Assembly (NCBI GenBank): GCA_017506865.1
Contig: JAFCMP010000028.1
Location: forward strand, 248,001 to 312,000
DNA: 64,000 bases
Reading direction: 5' to 3'
From: Tribonema minus
Lineage: Eukaryota > Sar > Xanthophyceae > Tribonematales > Tribonemataceae
How positions within the stretch are numbered: the stretch's first letter is position 1; each line of letters starts with the position of its first letter. A program made the translations under genes and the position numbers. Of the stretch, positions 27,301-40,300 are shown one piece after another. Below the pieces are notes generated by a model. The model was given only the letters and a program-made list of their open reading frames with translations, was not told the DNA's origin and ran no database searches.

Positions 27301-30300
27301 CAACAACTGAAAATGTAGTACACGTGTGCCCCTCTCACGTAGCCAAGAAAGCTTCAGCAACGGCATCAGGTACTGTACTGTGCAAGTAAGTCACATTGAA
27401 CAAGCAAGTGGCGCATGCCGTCAATCATAGCACCAGACTCAGTCATACCATGACGTTAATCAAGCAACCGTTATCACACCCAGCATGCCATCAGGTGACC
27501 AATCACCTTAAGCAACCTAGGCACACATGTTGATATGAATGTAACGTTGTGTACAGTGCCCAAAAGTTTGCAATTGCACATCAACTACCGTTGTAAGGAG
27601 CGTTGGCAATAAGCTTGACTTGAAATTTGGGTGAAAGGCTTGTATGTAGCACGACAGGTTGACACCAGCAATTTTACAAAAAAAAAAGATCATAATGAGC
27701 CCCAAGAAACGTATACCAAAGCATGAACAGTTGTAGATGCTGTCTTTGTGGTCGTTGCAACTGAGCATACCCTAACTTGCCTAAGGTTTTAGGACTACAG
27801 ATTGGGTTCTAGGCACATGTGGACCTGTGCTGCCAGTTGCGCACAAGCATTCAGGATATAAGCAACAAGGACATGTGTTGAAGTGAAGTAATGATATATC
27901 ACACGAACATATATCGAGGTACAGTAAAGATATCAGGGATTGGAGCAACGTATGAGACAAAAACAAACACTGCTTTTCATATGTAGATGTAGAAGGATGC
28001 AACAATGTAGATATAATTTGATTCCACCTACATGTGCCAGACCAGGCAGCACCAGGCCACTGTCTTCGAACGGTGTAGTTGAGGTTACGGTGCCCCTGTT
28101 GCTCAACCAGCCCTCGCCATTGTATATGTCCACCAGCTTGCGGTATGCCTGCTCTGTGCCCTCTCTGATGTCATTGGTGTTCTGCAGCATCGGTCAGTTT
28201 GTCAACAACAAACGCGATTAGCGGCGTTGCCCAGTTCATCAATGATGAGGTCCTGTAGTATTGGTGAGAGTGCATCAACGACCAAGGTCCTGCAGCATTG
28301 CTCAGTTCATCAACAGCAAAAAACTCTGTCGCGTCACTCAGATCATCGACAAAAAAGGGCGTTTGATGCAGTGAGATTCTCAGGTACACTAGCTGATGCG
28401 AAGTACAGCGCAGGCTCCCAAACAATGATGCATGCTGTGACCATGTCATGGCTAAGCTTTCAATGCTGGCAATATGTATCTGCAACATCTGTGCTGCATG
28501 ATACCATCTATGACCATCACTGTTGGTCTGCAGAAAGCGGATGACAAAATGGAAACTATTAGGATTAGGTTCAGGCTATTGAGCTTGTGTTGTCAGGAAG
28601 CAAAAGTGTTGTATATGCTGCCAAGACGCTCATTGCGAGCAGCCAACAGCACACTAGAGACACCAAGCTCTTTCATCATGGGTGTGAGCAGCCCTTTGAC
28701 CTTGGGTGCATGACGCAATCTCTACAGTGGTCGCCATTGCAGCAAGCAGTAGCACAGAAGCTGGTGGCGATCAGTAGCCAACCGAAAGAAATGCAGATGC
28801 ATGCTGCATTGGCCACGACGCATGCATAGTGCACTTCTGGCCTACAAAGGCCTGTGCGTGCCAGAACAGCACATTTTATGTTGCCCGTGCTATGCCATGT
28901 GAAACCATGACCATCTTAGAAGTTGATTGCCCAAAATAAGTGCTGCTCCCTTCATGACTCTACAAACTTTGTGTTCGTGCGGAATTAAACGCTCTGGAGC
29001 CCGGCACATCCCGGCTTCGACCACTTTAAGTCTAAGAGCCATGTCAGGGTGGCGTCGCCGTAAAATCTAGACTAGCCTTGGCTGCCTGCTACAGCATGCA
29101 GATCCACGCTTTCCCTGCACCGTCGACATTATCATCTGTTCAAATTTGTTTGCCAGCGTGCTATCATCACCATATAACCATAAGGCGCCGTTTGCAATTT
29201 CGTCCAAACTGAATTCATGGCATCTCCAGACCGACTTGCCTGCGCTTCCACCACCATCTTGAAGATAGGGTGGCTGTGCAATTTGTGGCGATCGAAGAGA
29301 CTGGTGTGGTTTCGGCATATATCATCGCGGCGCAGGTGCTGAAACCCCCAGGGAACGGGCATGTCCGACTTTTTCTGGCAGTGCATGGGCAGCAATGGGC
29401 AAGGGGGGGGGGTTGATGTTTTTTTACAAAGGGGGTTGAGCGGTTTCGATGCTGGTCCTCTGAAGTTGTCGCAGTCATTGATGAGTTGGAGGTGTAAGCG
29501 ATGTACTAAGGACAAGCCTGGACAAAAACAATGGGCCGCAGACATGTCAAGCATACTACTGGGCGCGTCAATGGAGACAGTAAAAGCAAAGCATTGAAGT
29601 CCTGAAGGCGTTTCCGCCTTCGCGTACAGTATCACATTAGGCGCAGCAACAGCTCGGTGGCTGTGGTGCTGCTGTATGGAAATGCAGAGTGAGGCGGACC
29701 GACAAAAGTAGCAAGTTGACATTGTCAAAGTGGCACAACTCAAATTTGATGCTTAAGAAATGCCTCTGAGGTGTGCGCCCTGCAGGTACCACCAGCGCCA
29801 TGACTGACGTGTTAAGAAACGTTTTTTTTCAGCACAAGACCTCAGGTAGCATTCCCACAACAATTGCTGTGAGTTGATGGTTAAATTTGCTGCTGGTGAA
29901 GCTGTTGGCTTCAGTGTGCTACTGAGACTCTGGTGAACTCGTACTGCACCGTGCGTGCTTAGCGCTGAAGTTACAGCTTTCGTGTTCCACAAATGCATAT
30001 ATGCAACACATATAAACATGCAATGTATGCCTTTGAGAAGCACGTATGCGTTAGGAAGTGCAACATTCCTGCACCGGTGACGTGCTTAATTCAATTACAC
30101 TCCACAGATGAATTCATCACAACCAGCCATCTGAAAGCTGCACCACACACTGCTGCACAAAGGGGAAGTGAACATAGACTGCCGCCGCGTGAGTGCTTCA
30201 CCTCACTGCACCATCAGCACAAATTGGCCTCATAAGCACTACTTCAAGTGAGGATGTTGCTCACTTCATCCAGCAGCGCTCAATCAAATATTCCCGGAAA

Positions 30301-31290
30301 CATCATGTGCCGGTGCTCCTGTAGCCGGGTCTGATGAGCCATGTAGCGACTCTGCAAGTCTGCAGGCCCCTCTCGTCCTCCAGTTGTTTCAGCGCCGCTG
30401 CCGCCACCGCTGGGTGTCTGCTCATCCTGGAACATGCAGCATTGGTCTCGCTCTTCAGTCGAATTTGGCAGAGCGAGAATTCATGCTCGCAGGTAGGTAG
30501 CGGGATGTTCAGAGTACCACGCAGATATGGCTTGCAGCAAGCTTTGTAAGCAACCTGCTGAAGCACCAATGAGGCATGACTGGCTGCTCCATATCTGATT
30601 GACTACCGCGAGGAGTGCATTGTGGAATGTCGAGGCAAACCACCTGGACTATGCTGATACATGTCGCAGTGCTGGTGCATCTGGCTCAGCAAAACGGCAT
30701 GCACAATTTCATGTTGCTGTGGTGTCAGAGTTCGCCTACTACTTTCGTGGGGCGTTTGGCATTGTTCCAAGCAGGGGGTCAGTGTCTACATAAGCGTAGA
30801 TTTAGGCCCTTGCAGTGTGTTCAACCTACCTACGTTGCTGTCGTTTCACTTTTATGTGCTGGCTTATATGCCAGCTGCTCTTTACACTGCCTGTATTCCA
30901 GCTGTCAAACTGAGCACAGTATCGCCTGCTCCACCTGATGCACTAAACCTAAGATAATTGTCTATCTTAAAGTTGCATGGTCAAGCTGCTGTTGGCGACT
31001 GGAGCAAGCTTTGACTCCAATATGACTGTTGCCGACCTTAGAGCAAGCTTGACCTGGTCAAATATGACTGTACGCGATATTATAATCGACTTTCGCGTTC
31101 ATCAAACTGCCTCTGAAAACACAAACTTGCAGCCTGAGATGTTCCCTGCCTTTGCTCGGGCTCGGAAAAATCATAGGGGGGTACCTGAGCTTCACTGGAG
31201 AAAGCACGAGGCGCCAGTCGCACCCCCCTATGCTTGCACGCCGACGCCAGGCCCTGCAGCCCCCTTCTGTGAAGTGCCACTGCCTGCATG
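24364..31290 (-). pseudogene. Family copy B: seven-exon orphan gene with one in-frame stop
   Basis: Exons in order: X about 31290-31185, S 30426-30265, P 29374-29240, R 28181-28032, T 27208-27107, Q 26347-25978, U 24455-24364 (TGA). Hallmarks: S has QSRYMAHQTRLQE, P has SDMPVPWGFQHLRRDD, R has KLVDIYNGEGWLSNRG, T begins ALDRELHHTRALGYRPYVQL, Q has RTRERSLFYSAEGIARPEQA and LFGDAELQERTHLLLLHRVP, and U has SGEELVMSLNTMNELGDPMQ. Phases are as in the other copies. In S, codon 49 is TGA (30282-30280) where others have CGA/AGA Arg (FDRALLDE), so a full-length product is blocked unless the site is read through or wrongly called. The P exon ends at gcag/gcaagt, a GC-AG type donor, at exactly the length of copy C (45 codons). 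No known domain; function unknown. Confidence 0.7.
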
Positions 31291-31386
31291 CTGCTGCTAG
31301 GCGATCTCTCATCTTGTCAAAAAGTATCAAGTTGACGCGCCTGCGATTGAAGTTCTCGATTTTTTTTTGCAAGTGTGAGTGTGCAG

Positions 31387-34300
31387 CCATGCATTCCATG
31401 GCAATCCGCAGGTGTCACATGAGGAGAGTCACAGATTCTTGCAGGCGAAGCAGCAGGCAACTGGCGCCTCGTGCTTTCTGCAGTAAAGCTCAGCAGGTGC
31501 GCCTGCCACTTTCCTCTTGTCGGATTGTCTTAGCTGTTTCAATAAGCATGCAGTAGGTCTCGCACCTAGCTGTTTCAATAAGCATGCAGTAGGTCTCGCA
31601 CCTACACACAAACTATGGTGGTTTTAAGATCTCAGGAGACGAATGTGCATGTTTTTTAAGTTCATCGAATAATAGATCGCAACAGTGTCCAAGAAGTGAG
31701 GTTACAAGTAAAGACTTTTCTTGTTGCAAGATATTTTTAAAAAAAGTTGCTACATCTTAAAGTTTATGCTTATTTACCATCATTACGCTGCCTCTTGTAG
31801 GCTTGTCGAAGTTGAGCATATGGCAATGCGTCTTACTGGGCCAGTGCAAATGCAGTATGAACAGGAGCGCCGCCACATCACCAACAGTACTCAGCCACAT
31901 GTCCAATCATTGCTGGATCGCTTTGCGCTTCACTGCGTTTGCCTTGTACTGTAGTAGTCAAACAAGCACCTCCGGCCAGCCGGAGCAGCCAGCCACAATG
32001 TATACACCCAGCGCAGTGCCTCAGCGGTTCGGCGAGAGGACTTGCTGCCCATAGGCTGGCAAGACACCCCCACTGAGCAAAGGTATGCAAACCCGGCGCA
32101 GACCGGCAGGATTCGCTCATCACTCTGCGTGATGCCACCTGACAAGCAGATCCAATGCTGCTGATTCCAGGATGGGCATACATCCAGCAGTGGCGGCAGC
32201 AGTGCTGACACCACTGGAGGCGAGAAGGGGCCTGCAGACCTGCAGAGCCGCTACATGGCTCATCAGCAGCAGCTGCAGGAGCGGCGAAAGTTGATGCCTC
32301 TCGGGACCTTTGACAGGGCGCTGCTGGATGAGGTGAGTCACAGTAATTCCATCTTCAAACCTACACTTTTTGGTGGAATGCTTCCGTGAGGCACCACTTA
32401 CCACCTTGGCACGGTGTGCTCATGCATGTTTTAGTGAGCAGTTCCTGACAAGTTGTGCTCATGGCACAGTGGGTTGTCGCATGCTTGCGGCTACCAGCGG
32501 GTGCACCTGACTAATCAGTGTGCACAACAGAATGGCGAAGCACTATATGGTCTGGCAGCAGTTCACGCACTATGTTGTGTGCACTGCAGGCGAGGGGGTT
32601 ACAGTTGCATGTGCGATGCCAGTGACTGAACTTCTCAGTGTGGCTGTGTGCACACAAAGCACATGACGAATGTGTAAGCTGCTGCGTACTTTCTGCTTTA
32701 CTGTACGGCAGCACGTACTGCAGATGAACTACCACTGAGCCATCTACACAGCGCGCACTGCTGCCACCAAACCTTCAAACACACTGCCGTCCATACCGCA
32801 CACTATGCACTATGATACTGCAGTACAGTCAAATGTTCAGGTGATTGCTGCACCAAATTTGCCAACCTCAAAACTGCTTAAGCCTTAACCCCAGCTCAGA
32901 TTGATCGACCCTGACACCTCTCCCCTCGGCGGCCCTGTGCACTGCCAGAAACTATCGGACATGCCCGTTGCCTGGGGGTTTCAACACCTGCGCAAGGATG
33001 ACAAGGCCCCAAAATACATGGAAACTGCTGGTCGCCGCAGGGAGCGTGCCATGTCGTTTATTGACAAGGTTGCTGATACAACGGTAAGTGCACAAGGGTA
33101 CGTCAGACACGAGAGGTAGTTGAGAGTTGACAGAACGCATACATACTTGAGTACTTGAGGTACTTGACGAACTGATTGAGACTCAACTCTAAATTTATGT
33201 GTGTGAAGCACATCGTCATATTTTAGAGCACAAACATCACTTGTCAGTTGCGTGTGCATGAATGCGAATTAAACTGCCTGCGCCATGGTTCCTGTCGAGA
33301 CAACATCATCTAGCGCACAACACCTACAAGGCCCCACTTGTGGATCGAAATGTTTGGTGTCGTCATTGCCACGTGGCACAAAATCCAAGCGAGGCCCTGT
33401 GGTAGTGGTGCTGACAATGTGAAAATCGTATATTGCGCAGATGAAACCATGTGGTGGTGCTGCTTCGGCGCATGTACATCATCATACACTGCTCAAGCAA
33501 TAACCTACAACAAGGGCCTTGTCAGTATTTAGGGCCGCCCATTGCAACCACGAGACGGAGCCGTTCCCCTGCAGCCTGCTGCAGAGCACATGCGTCTTGG
33601 CGGTGCATATAACATGCATGCTTAACGACAATGCTCATGCTCAGCCTGCAAGCGTAAACCACCTCAAGTACACGACTGATCCCTGGCTGATAATTCGCTG
33701 GTGACAGGCGGTCAAGGATGGGAAGATGCTGCAGCAGTTGCAGTATCCACAATACTGCGTGCCAAGCTGTTTGCCATGTCACTTGAATTTGTAGTGTGTT
33801 ACATACACAAGAGGTCTCATATGGGTGTCTTGTACTGCTAACAAGTACAGTGGAAGCAGTGACTAGAGGGACGAGCACATGTCCCTGAAATTATCTCAGG
33901 CGGCCACACTCTGCTGACTGTGTTTAGTAGCTCAAATTGTAGGCCTTGACGAGACCTTCAAAATGCACCTAATCTTGAGACCCGAAACCTTGAACTTCAG
34001 GAGTTACAGGGAGTTCAGCGATTCAAACTGTACTTGAAGTAGCTAGGGTTTGCACTAGGGCTTGCCCTATCTCGGCTCCATCGCAAAGTCGTGTCTCAAT
34101 GAGATGCCCAATCAATGCCTGACACGTGTGGCTTTCGAGACGTGCTGCCTGTTCGCGCAAAAAACGGTGGCCGCAAGCGTGCATTTCAAGCAAAGCGATC
34201 CTGCTGAGAGCTCGAATTTGCAGTCAGCCGCTATAGCCTGGTGGCCGCTGTGGTGGTACTCAGCCCATGCAGGCCTGTCAAGGGTCTCATGAGACTGCAG

Positions 34301-37300
34301 ACAGCACGTATGTAGCACTCAGGCAGCATTGCCTGCAACGTGTGTGTGTTCGCTGCTGCCGACGCAGCAGCAGCATTCGCTGTGGGTTATTAATGCTGCT
34401 TGCCTGCTACACACAAATGACCTGCAGTGTGGTAGTGACAGGTGCACATGTGCAGGAAGACATTGCTTCGAAGCCGATGGTCTCCACCGGAGACTCCATG
34501 GCAGGTTTTCGGGCCGTTTTCACGGATTTGGGCGGTTATAGCCGATCGTAGTCGGCGATAGTCGAAAAAAAGCCGGTTATATCCGAGTTTTTGCGATTTT
34601 CTGCGATTTTCTGCGATTAAAGTCGGCTAAAGTCGGACATGCTATTCACTATCCAACATCTCTTTGAGGGGATTCTGGTCCACCTAGTATTAGGAGCCAC
34701 CTCCCTCACCATCAAAAGTTATCCTATATCAACCCCCATCCCCCAAGTCACTGCTTCCACTGTAGCAGTACTAAGCGTTGGTCAACGCACATCCTCACCC
34801 CACATCGTGCTTTGCTGATGCTCATGATTGGAATGCTGCAGGACTGGTCTGAGCTCAGAGCAGGCACAGAACAAGCCTACCGCAAGCTGGTGGACATATA
34901 CAACGGCGAGGGCTGGTTGAGCAAGGATGGCACTGTAGCCTCAACAACGCCGTTTGAGGACAGTGGCCTGGTGATGCCTGGACTTGCACATGTACGTGGA
35001 ATGATGTCCAGAAAAGACATGTTCTCAAGTACCATTCTTTATAAACATGTGCTTTGCGGTATAAAACGAGATTGTCCAGCATGCTCTTACTGCAAGTGCT
35101 CCCTGACACTGCAAGTAGAAGGGGTAGTTGAAGTCCTCAGTTGAGATTGAGAGATGTCCGACATTAGCAGTGATGCATGCTGGTGTCAATTGTCCCAGCT
35201 GCACAGAAGGCTGGCCTGACGTTCAGTGTTGTTTTAAAAGCCAATCCTGTAAGTAAGTGCAGTACAACAGCATCAATCAGGTTGCAAGTGATTGATGTGA
35301 AATCACACAGTGCACGGGTATGTGTGAGCACCAATGGCATCACCAAAACTTGATAGGCGAATTCAGCCACAGAGTGCAGCATGGACGCTGCTGCAGAGGA
35401 CAGCATGGACTCTGCTTGGACACTATGTACACCATTGCAGCTTGTGCTTGAAATCACGAGGTCAAACCATGTTGCGAATCTGTGAAGTGTCCCTAACCCT
35501 ATCTCGAAGTTGGCAGATGTGCCCCAGCAGGTCATGCAATTGCCTGTGCTGCGTGTGCACTTTGTTTCCTGCAGTATTGATATATCTGCAAGCTCCAACA
35601 CTGACCAGTGCCTGCTAGTCAGTTCGTGCTGAGAAGCATGGCAGCACAGCCAAGATTGATGATGTTAGTAGTACTGATGGTGAGCTCACTGGTGCAGTAT
35701 ATAATACTTCGAAGTACAGTATTGCTGCAAATCTGCTGTACAGCACTTCCGAGTACCCTGTGTTATTGCAGTGCAAGTTGCGTTGCAACGCCTGACTGCA
35801 AAGCCAGCCTCACTGAGTCAGCAACGGCTGTTGGACCCCAAGCATAACAGCTGTGCAGGTCGGGGGGGGCACAAAGCATGTGCTGCTAATGATTTTGATA
35901 AATCACACGTGCATGGCTACACCATGCATGGCAACAATTCATGATGACGCTACCAAAGGCTGAGTATGTGTGGAGTATCTGCACACAGCCCGGAAGCATT
36001 AGTCACTGGGAAAGGCGGCACATGTCGCTGAAACTGGGCTGTAATTTGAGCTTAGGTTAGGCTTGAAGTGATAGCAGCGGTAGTGTCATTCAGCGTTTGC
36101 GTTAGGGTCAAGCCGCATTTCAGCTGGTCCTGCTGTGCCCATACAATTGCAGGCCTTGCATCAGCAGCCATGCGGGCTTTCTCACACCTGTTGAACAAAT
36201 AACTTGAACGCTTGCATAACTCTCCCACAGTTCCACCAGCTTCTTGCCTTGATATACAATGCCCAAGTGGTGGCACCCCTCACGGTGTCGTGTGTAAAAC
36301 CCACCGACTACATAGCGGCACACTTTTATCCGCGCATGAGTGTGGTGTTGCAATACATGCACCGCATGCCGTGTGTCATTACAATTTGAAGCTTGGTGAA
36401 GGGGGAAAGCATGCTTGTGAAAGGTTTTGGCCTGATTGGCAGCAAATTTGTTATGGAATGATTGATTGGCCATCAATGCTGGCATGACAGGTGGCATCAT
36501 GCCACCATCTTGTTGTTTGTGGCTGACTGATATGGTCTTGTACTTTGCGCTGTTGTTGATGACGTTGATTTGCAGGCCCTTGACAGGCAACTGCAGCACA
36601 CGCGTGCACTGGGTTATAGACCCTACCTGCAGCTTGCCTCCGTGGATGGATTCCAGTTTCACTCATGTGAAGTGGATGTGAGTACACAAGAACCTCAATA
36701 CTGCGTTGTGTGTGCAGTCGCGAAGTTGAACACGACCATGTGCTGATGTCTTTGGCCTGACTGCCATCATGATGGCCAATGCAGAGTGCTTTCCTGTCGA
36801 GAACACCTCAAGTCACAGATCACTCGGCTGTGGACCAGTTGCAACCTGCGACCTTTGCCGTTGCTTCGTGCATGTCCAGCAGACTCCAGCAGTCGGATCA
36901 GCAATCACATCAATCATATCATGCAGCATTTAGAACATGATGCTGTACGTATGGACTTGTATTTATAAAGGCCCAAGGGAGGCCGGGTTGCCTATGCAAT
37001 CGAAAAGCTTGCGTCAACGCAGCAGCCTAGTCTGCGCTGTGCCCTAGGAGTTTGGATACCGGCGCCGCAACACAGCCCAGCATTCGCGCTCCACGTGTGT
37101 ACGCCATGACGCGCTCCGCCAACTCCCGCGCCAGCGATATGCTCAGCTCAATGAGGATCTGACGCTTAGCTAACCCGGCCTTGCGTAACACATCTGCCTT
37201 CCCCCCCCCTGAGCACAGTGCTGAGTGCATTGCCAACTCCTTAACAAAAAGGCTTGTCTGCTTGCCCAGCCGTCCGTACGACTCCTGCACGAATGGCACA

Positions 37301-40300
37301 AAAGCCCAAGATGACGTCAAGGTGCCGGTGTGGTGCTTGACCTTCGCGTCCTCCCCCACCCCAGCAGCATAGCCGTCCGTGTTCGAGGCATTTGTGTTGC
37401 CTGTCAGGTACGAGCTCGCTGTGGGCGCGCGCACACTTGTGTCTAGCACTATTCCCTTGTTACGGTATGCACTGCTAAAGTGCAGACACCCTGGGTCAAT
37501 GACTGTGTCCGCCCGATACCCCGGTACCTTGAAGACGCTAGCGTCCTCATTGCGGACAATAGAGACATGGTGCTGTCTCAAGATGCGCTGCAGGCACCGC
37601 TTTTGGGCAGTGTGTGTCGCGTTGTGCCCCCGTATGTGCTGGCTGGGGCAGCTGATCGCATGCGTGGAGGTGGGGCTCACATCACTGCACCGCCATGGGC
37701 ACACCTCGCCCTGTATGCCCCACCCGTCTATGAAGATCGCAATCAAAATCATCGTGGCTGCTGCCATACTGGACATGGGCGCCGCACCCGGGCGGTCATT
37801 GGCAGTGGGTGGCACGCTCATCCACGCCATTGCCCCGGACGCACGCTGGCTGCGCAGCTGCGCCAGGACCCGTGCGCTAGCCTGTTGGCGGCGGCGGCTG
37901 GTGTCACGCGAGTCACCAATAGGTGCAGCCTGCGTCGGCTTGCCCACGGCACCAGCCGAGGCAGCCTCTAGGTCCTCCACCAGGCAATCCTCGTATTGAC
38001 GTCGAAGAACATTTGAAAGGCCGGCTTGTAGTCCGTGCGTGAAGTGACCGCGCCGGCGGCGAGGCACTACCTTCCTGCAGATCTCGTCAGCATAGGCCTC
38101 CCAGTCGTCGTCGTCGTCCTCCTGCCCGCCGCTGCAGCTGCTTTCTTCCGCGCTAGTTTGTGTTTTAGCGGGCGTGGAAGGGGCAGCCGCGGCAGCGGCT
38201 TGAGGGCCAGGTACGGTCGCCGCCGCAACGGCCGCCTCGGCGCCAGGCACAATGCCGTGGGTGTGTGGGGCTGGCTCAGTGGTCACTGTCTCCGTGACGG
38301 CAGTTGCGGCGTAGATCGCTTGCACCGCAGTGGGGAGCGTCGACGCTGCGGCCGTCGTATCTGCTGCCCACCGTAGCAACGATGCTGGGAGCTGCTCGGC
38401 CACAGCTGTGCGTGATTTTTCGCCGCCATCAGCTGTCAGCGCTCGCGTAGAGCGTCGCACGGCCTCGATGATTGGCGGCAGTCCCTGGTCCTCGCGTATT
38501 GCGCATGAGTGCTGCGCGAACCAGGTGACTGCGCCGTGTTCGTCAGTGCCGAGCCTCAGGGCCCCTGCTGCCACAGTGGCATGAATTATTGCCGGCCTCA
38601 GTGTTGTGCATGCCTGGGCCGTGTATGCGGCTGGTGCCAGTAGCCCCAAAAGCGGCATGCCCAGACCGCCTCGTCGCTCCGGCAACCGTGACGCCCGCAG
38701 TGGCACTGCGATGTCCGTGAGTTCTGGCGGGCCCAAGCGCGGCAATACCAGCACGCTGCCACTGCTGGCTTCCTCATTGTCACCAGCAGTGCAGGCGGCC
38801 AGCAGGTGTGACTTCATGGCTGCCGCGGTAGAGCAGCCGTGCAGATGCAGCATGCGTTCGAGCGTCCATGCACAGAACCCGTCAAACGCGTGCAACCATG
38901 TCTCACTCAAAGCCGTGTCAACGACCCGAGCTAAGAAGCCCATGCGCTTCGTCAGTGACCTTCGTAGAATGAACTGTGCTGCCTGTAGGTGATGCCGCGC
39001 CATTCCAGCTAGCTGCCACGACAATCGCCATGTCCCTGCGTCGACAAGATGCTTGCTCATGGCAGCGTGCACATAGGCTGGGTGCCCTACCGGTACCCCG
39101 ACCGACGTAAAGCCCTGACTGGATTCTGGCATGGTGGTGTCCACAAACGGTATGTCAAGGGCGCGCAGGCGTGCTCTGGCCGCTTCATCAAACACTGTGC
39201 CGCGCATGGCGATGGCCAGCGACTTGTCTGGTCGAACGCGTAGGCCCCCTGCCGCCAGCCGGCGGATCACCTCTGCCACCCCAGCGGCCGCTGCATCGTC
39301 GAAGTAGGCAGCTTGCAGCACGTTGAGGTCATCCAGGAAAGCGCAGTGCGGGGCTGGCGGTTCCGCTGTGCTGTGGCCGTAGGCCGGCATACTGCCGGGC
39401 GTCGCATTCACTCCATCAGGGTAGAAGAGTAGGAAGGCCGCTGCCACTGCAAAGTACAGCGGCCCTAGAGGGTCCCCTTGCTGGCACCCTAGGTGGGAGC
39501 AGATAATGCGAGCTTCACCGTTCACCTCCACTCGCATCTCTGGGGCAGTGCCACCACAGTATACGGACTCAAAGTGCGGGAGCAGCTCCGGACAGAAGAG
39601 CATAAGCCCCCGCACAATGGCGGCGCGATCCACACTGTTAAATGCGTTCTCACAGTCCAGTTGGATAGTGGTGCCATACAGCTCGTGCCACACGCGCGCG
39701 CGCGCTGCCACATGCTCGACGCCAGACCGGTATCCTACGCCAAACTGCGACATGGAGGCCAGCAGCCCCGATATCTTGCCCTTGACACTCCGTGCCGCTG
39801 TGGACCCGAGGAGTCTGCGCCAGACACTGGAGCAGGCGATCGGACGCCGCTTCTGTCCTATGCCTGAGAGGGCCGCGGCGCGGAGAAGCCGTTGCGATTG
39901 CTCCGGCAGCAGTTCGGGCTCAACAAGCAGCGTCGTGAACACCTTGGCCAGGTGATGGGCGAATGCCGGTTCCATCACATCTGATTCTGAATCACCAGCT
40001 AGTCCTGGCGAGGCACTGCTCACGGGGCGGGTGGCTGCTTTCACTGGTGCACCAGGCCCAGCGGCCATCAAGAGGTGTTCATAGCGTAGGCCGTCCAGCC
40101 CTCCTGCCTTCCCCGCCCCTGCTGCGGACAAGGTCGACAGTATGTCTGCCGCCTCCACCTCGAGGCGCCGTCCGGCTGCGCTGGCAGCATCCTCAGGCCC
40201 GGCCTATCGCTGTGATCATGTGCCTGACCCGATTCGAAGACAGGACTGCCGCTGCCAGCTGGCCCGGTGGTCGTTGCCACCCCTGCGCTGTGTAAGCAGT

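Noticed and set aside
37181..39955. Several plus-strand frames of 100-200 codons (repeated at 48645-50456)
   Set aside because: All are antisense to the reverse transcriptase region of the element and are repeated only because the element is.
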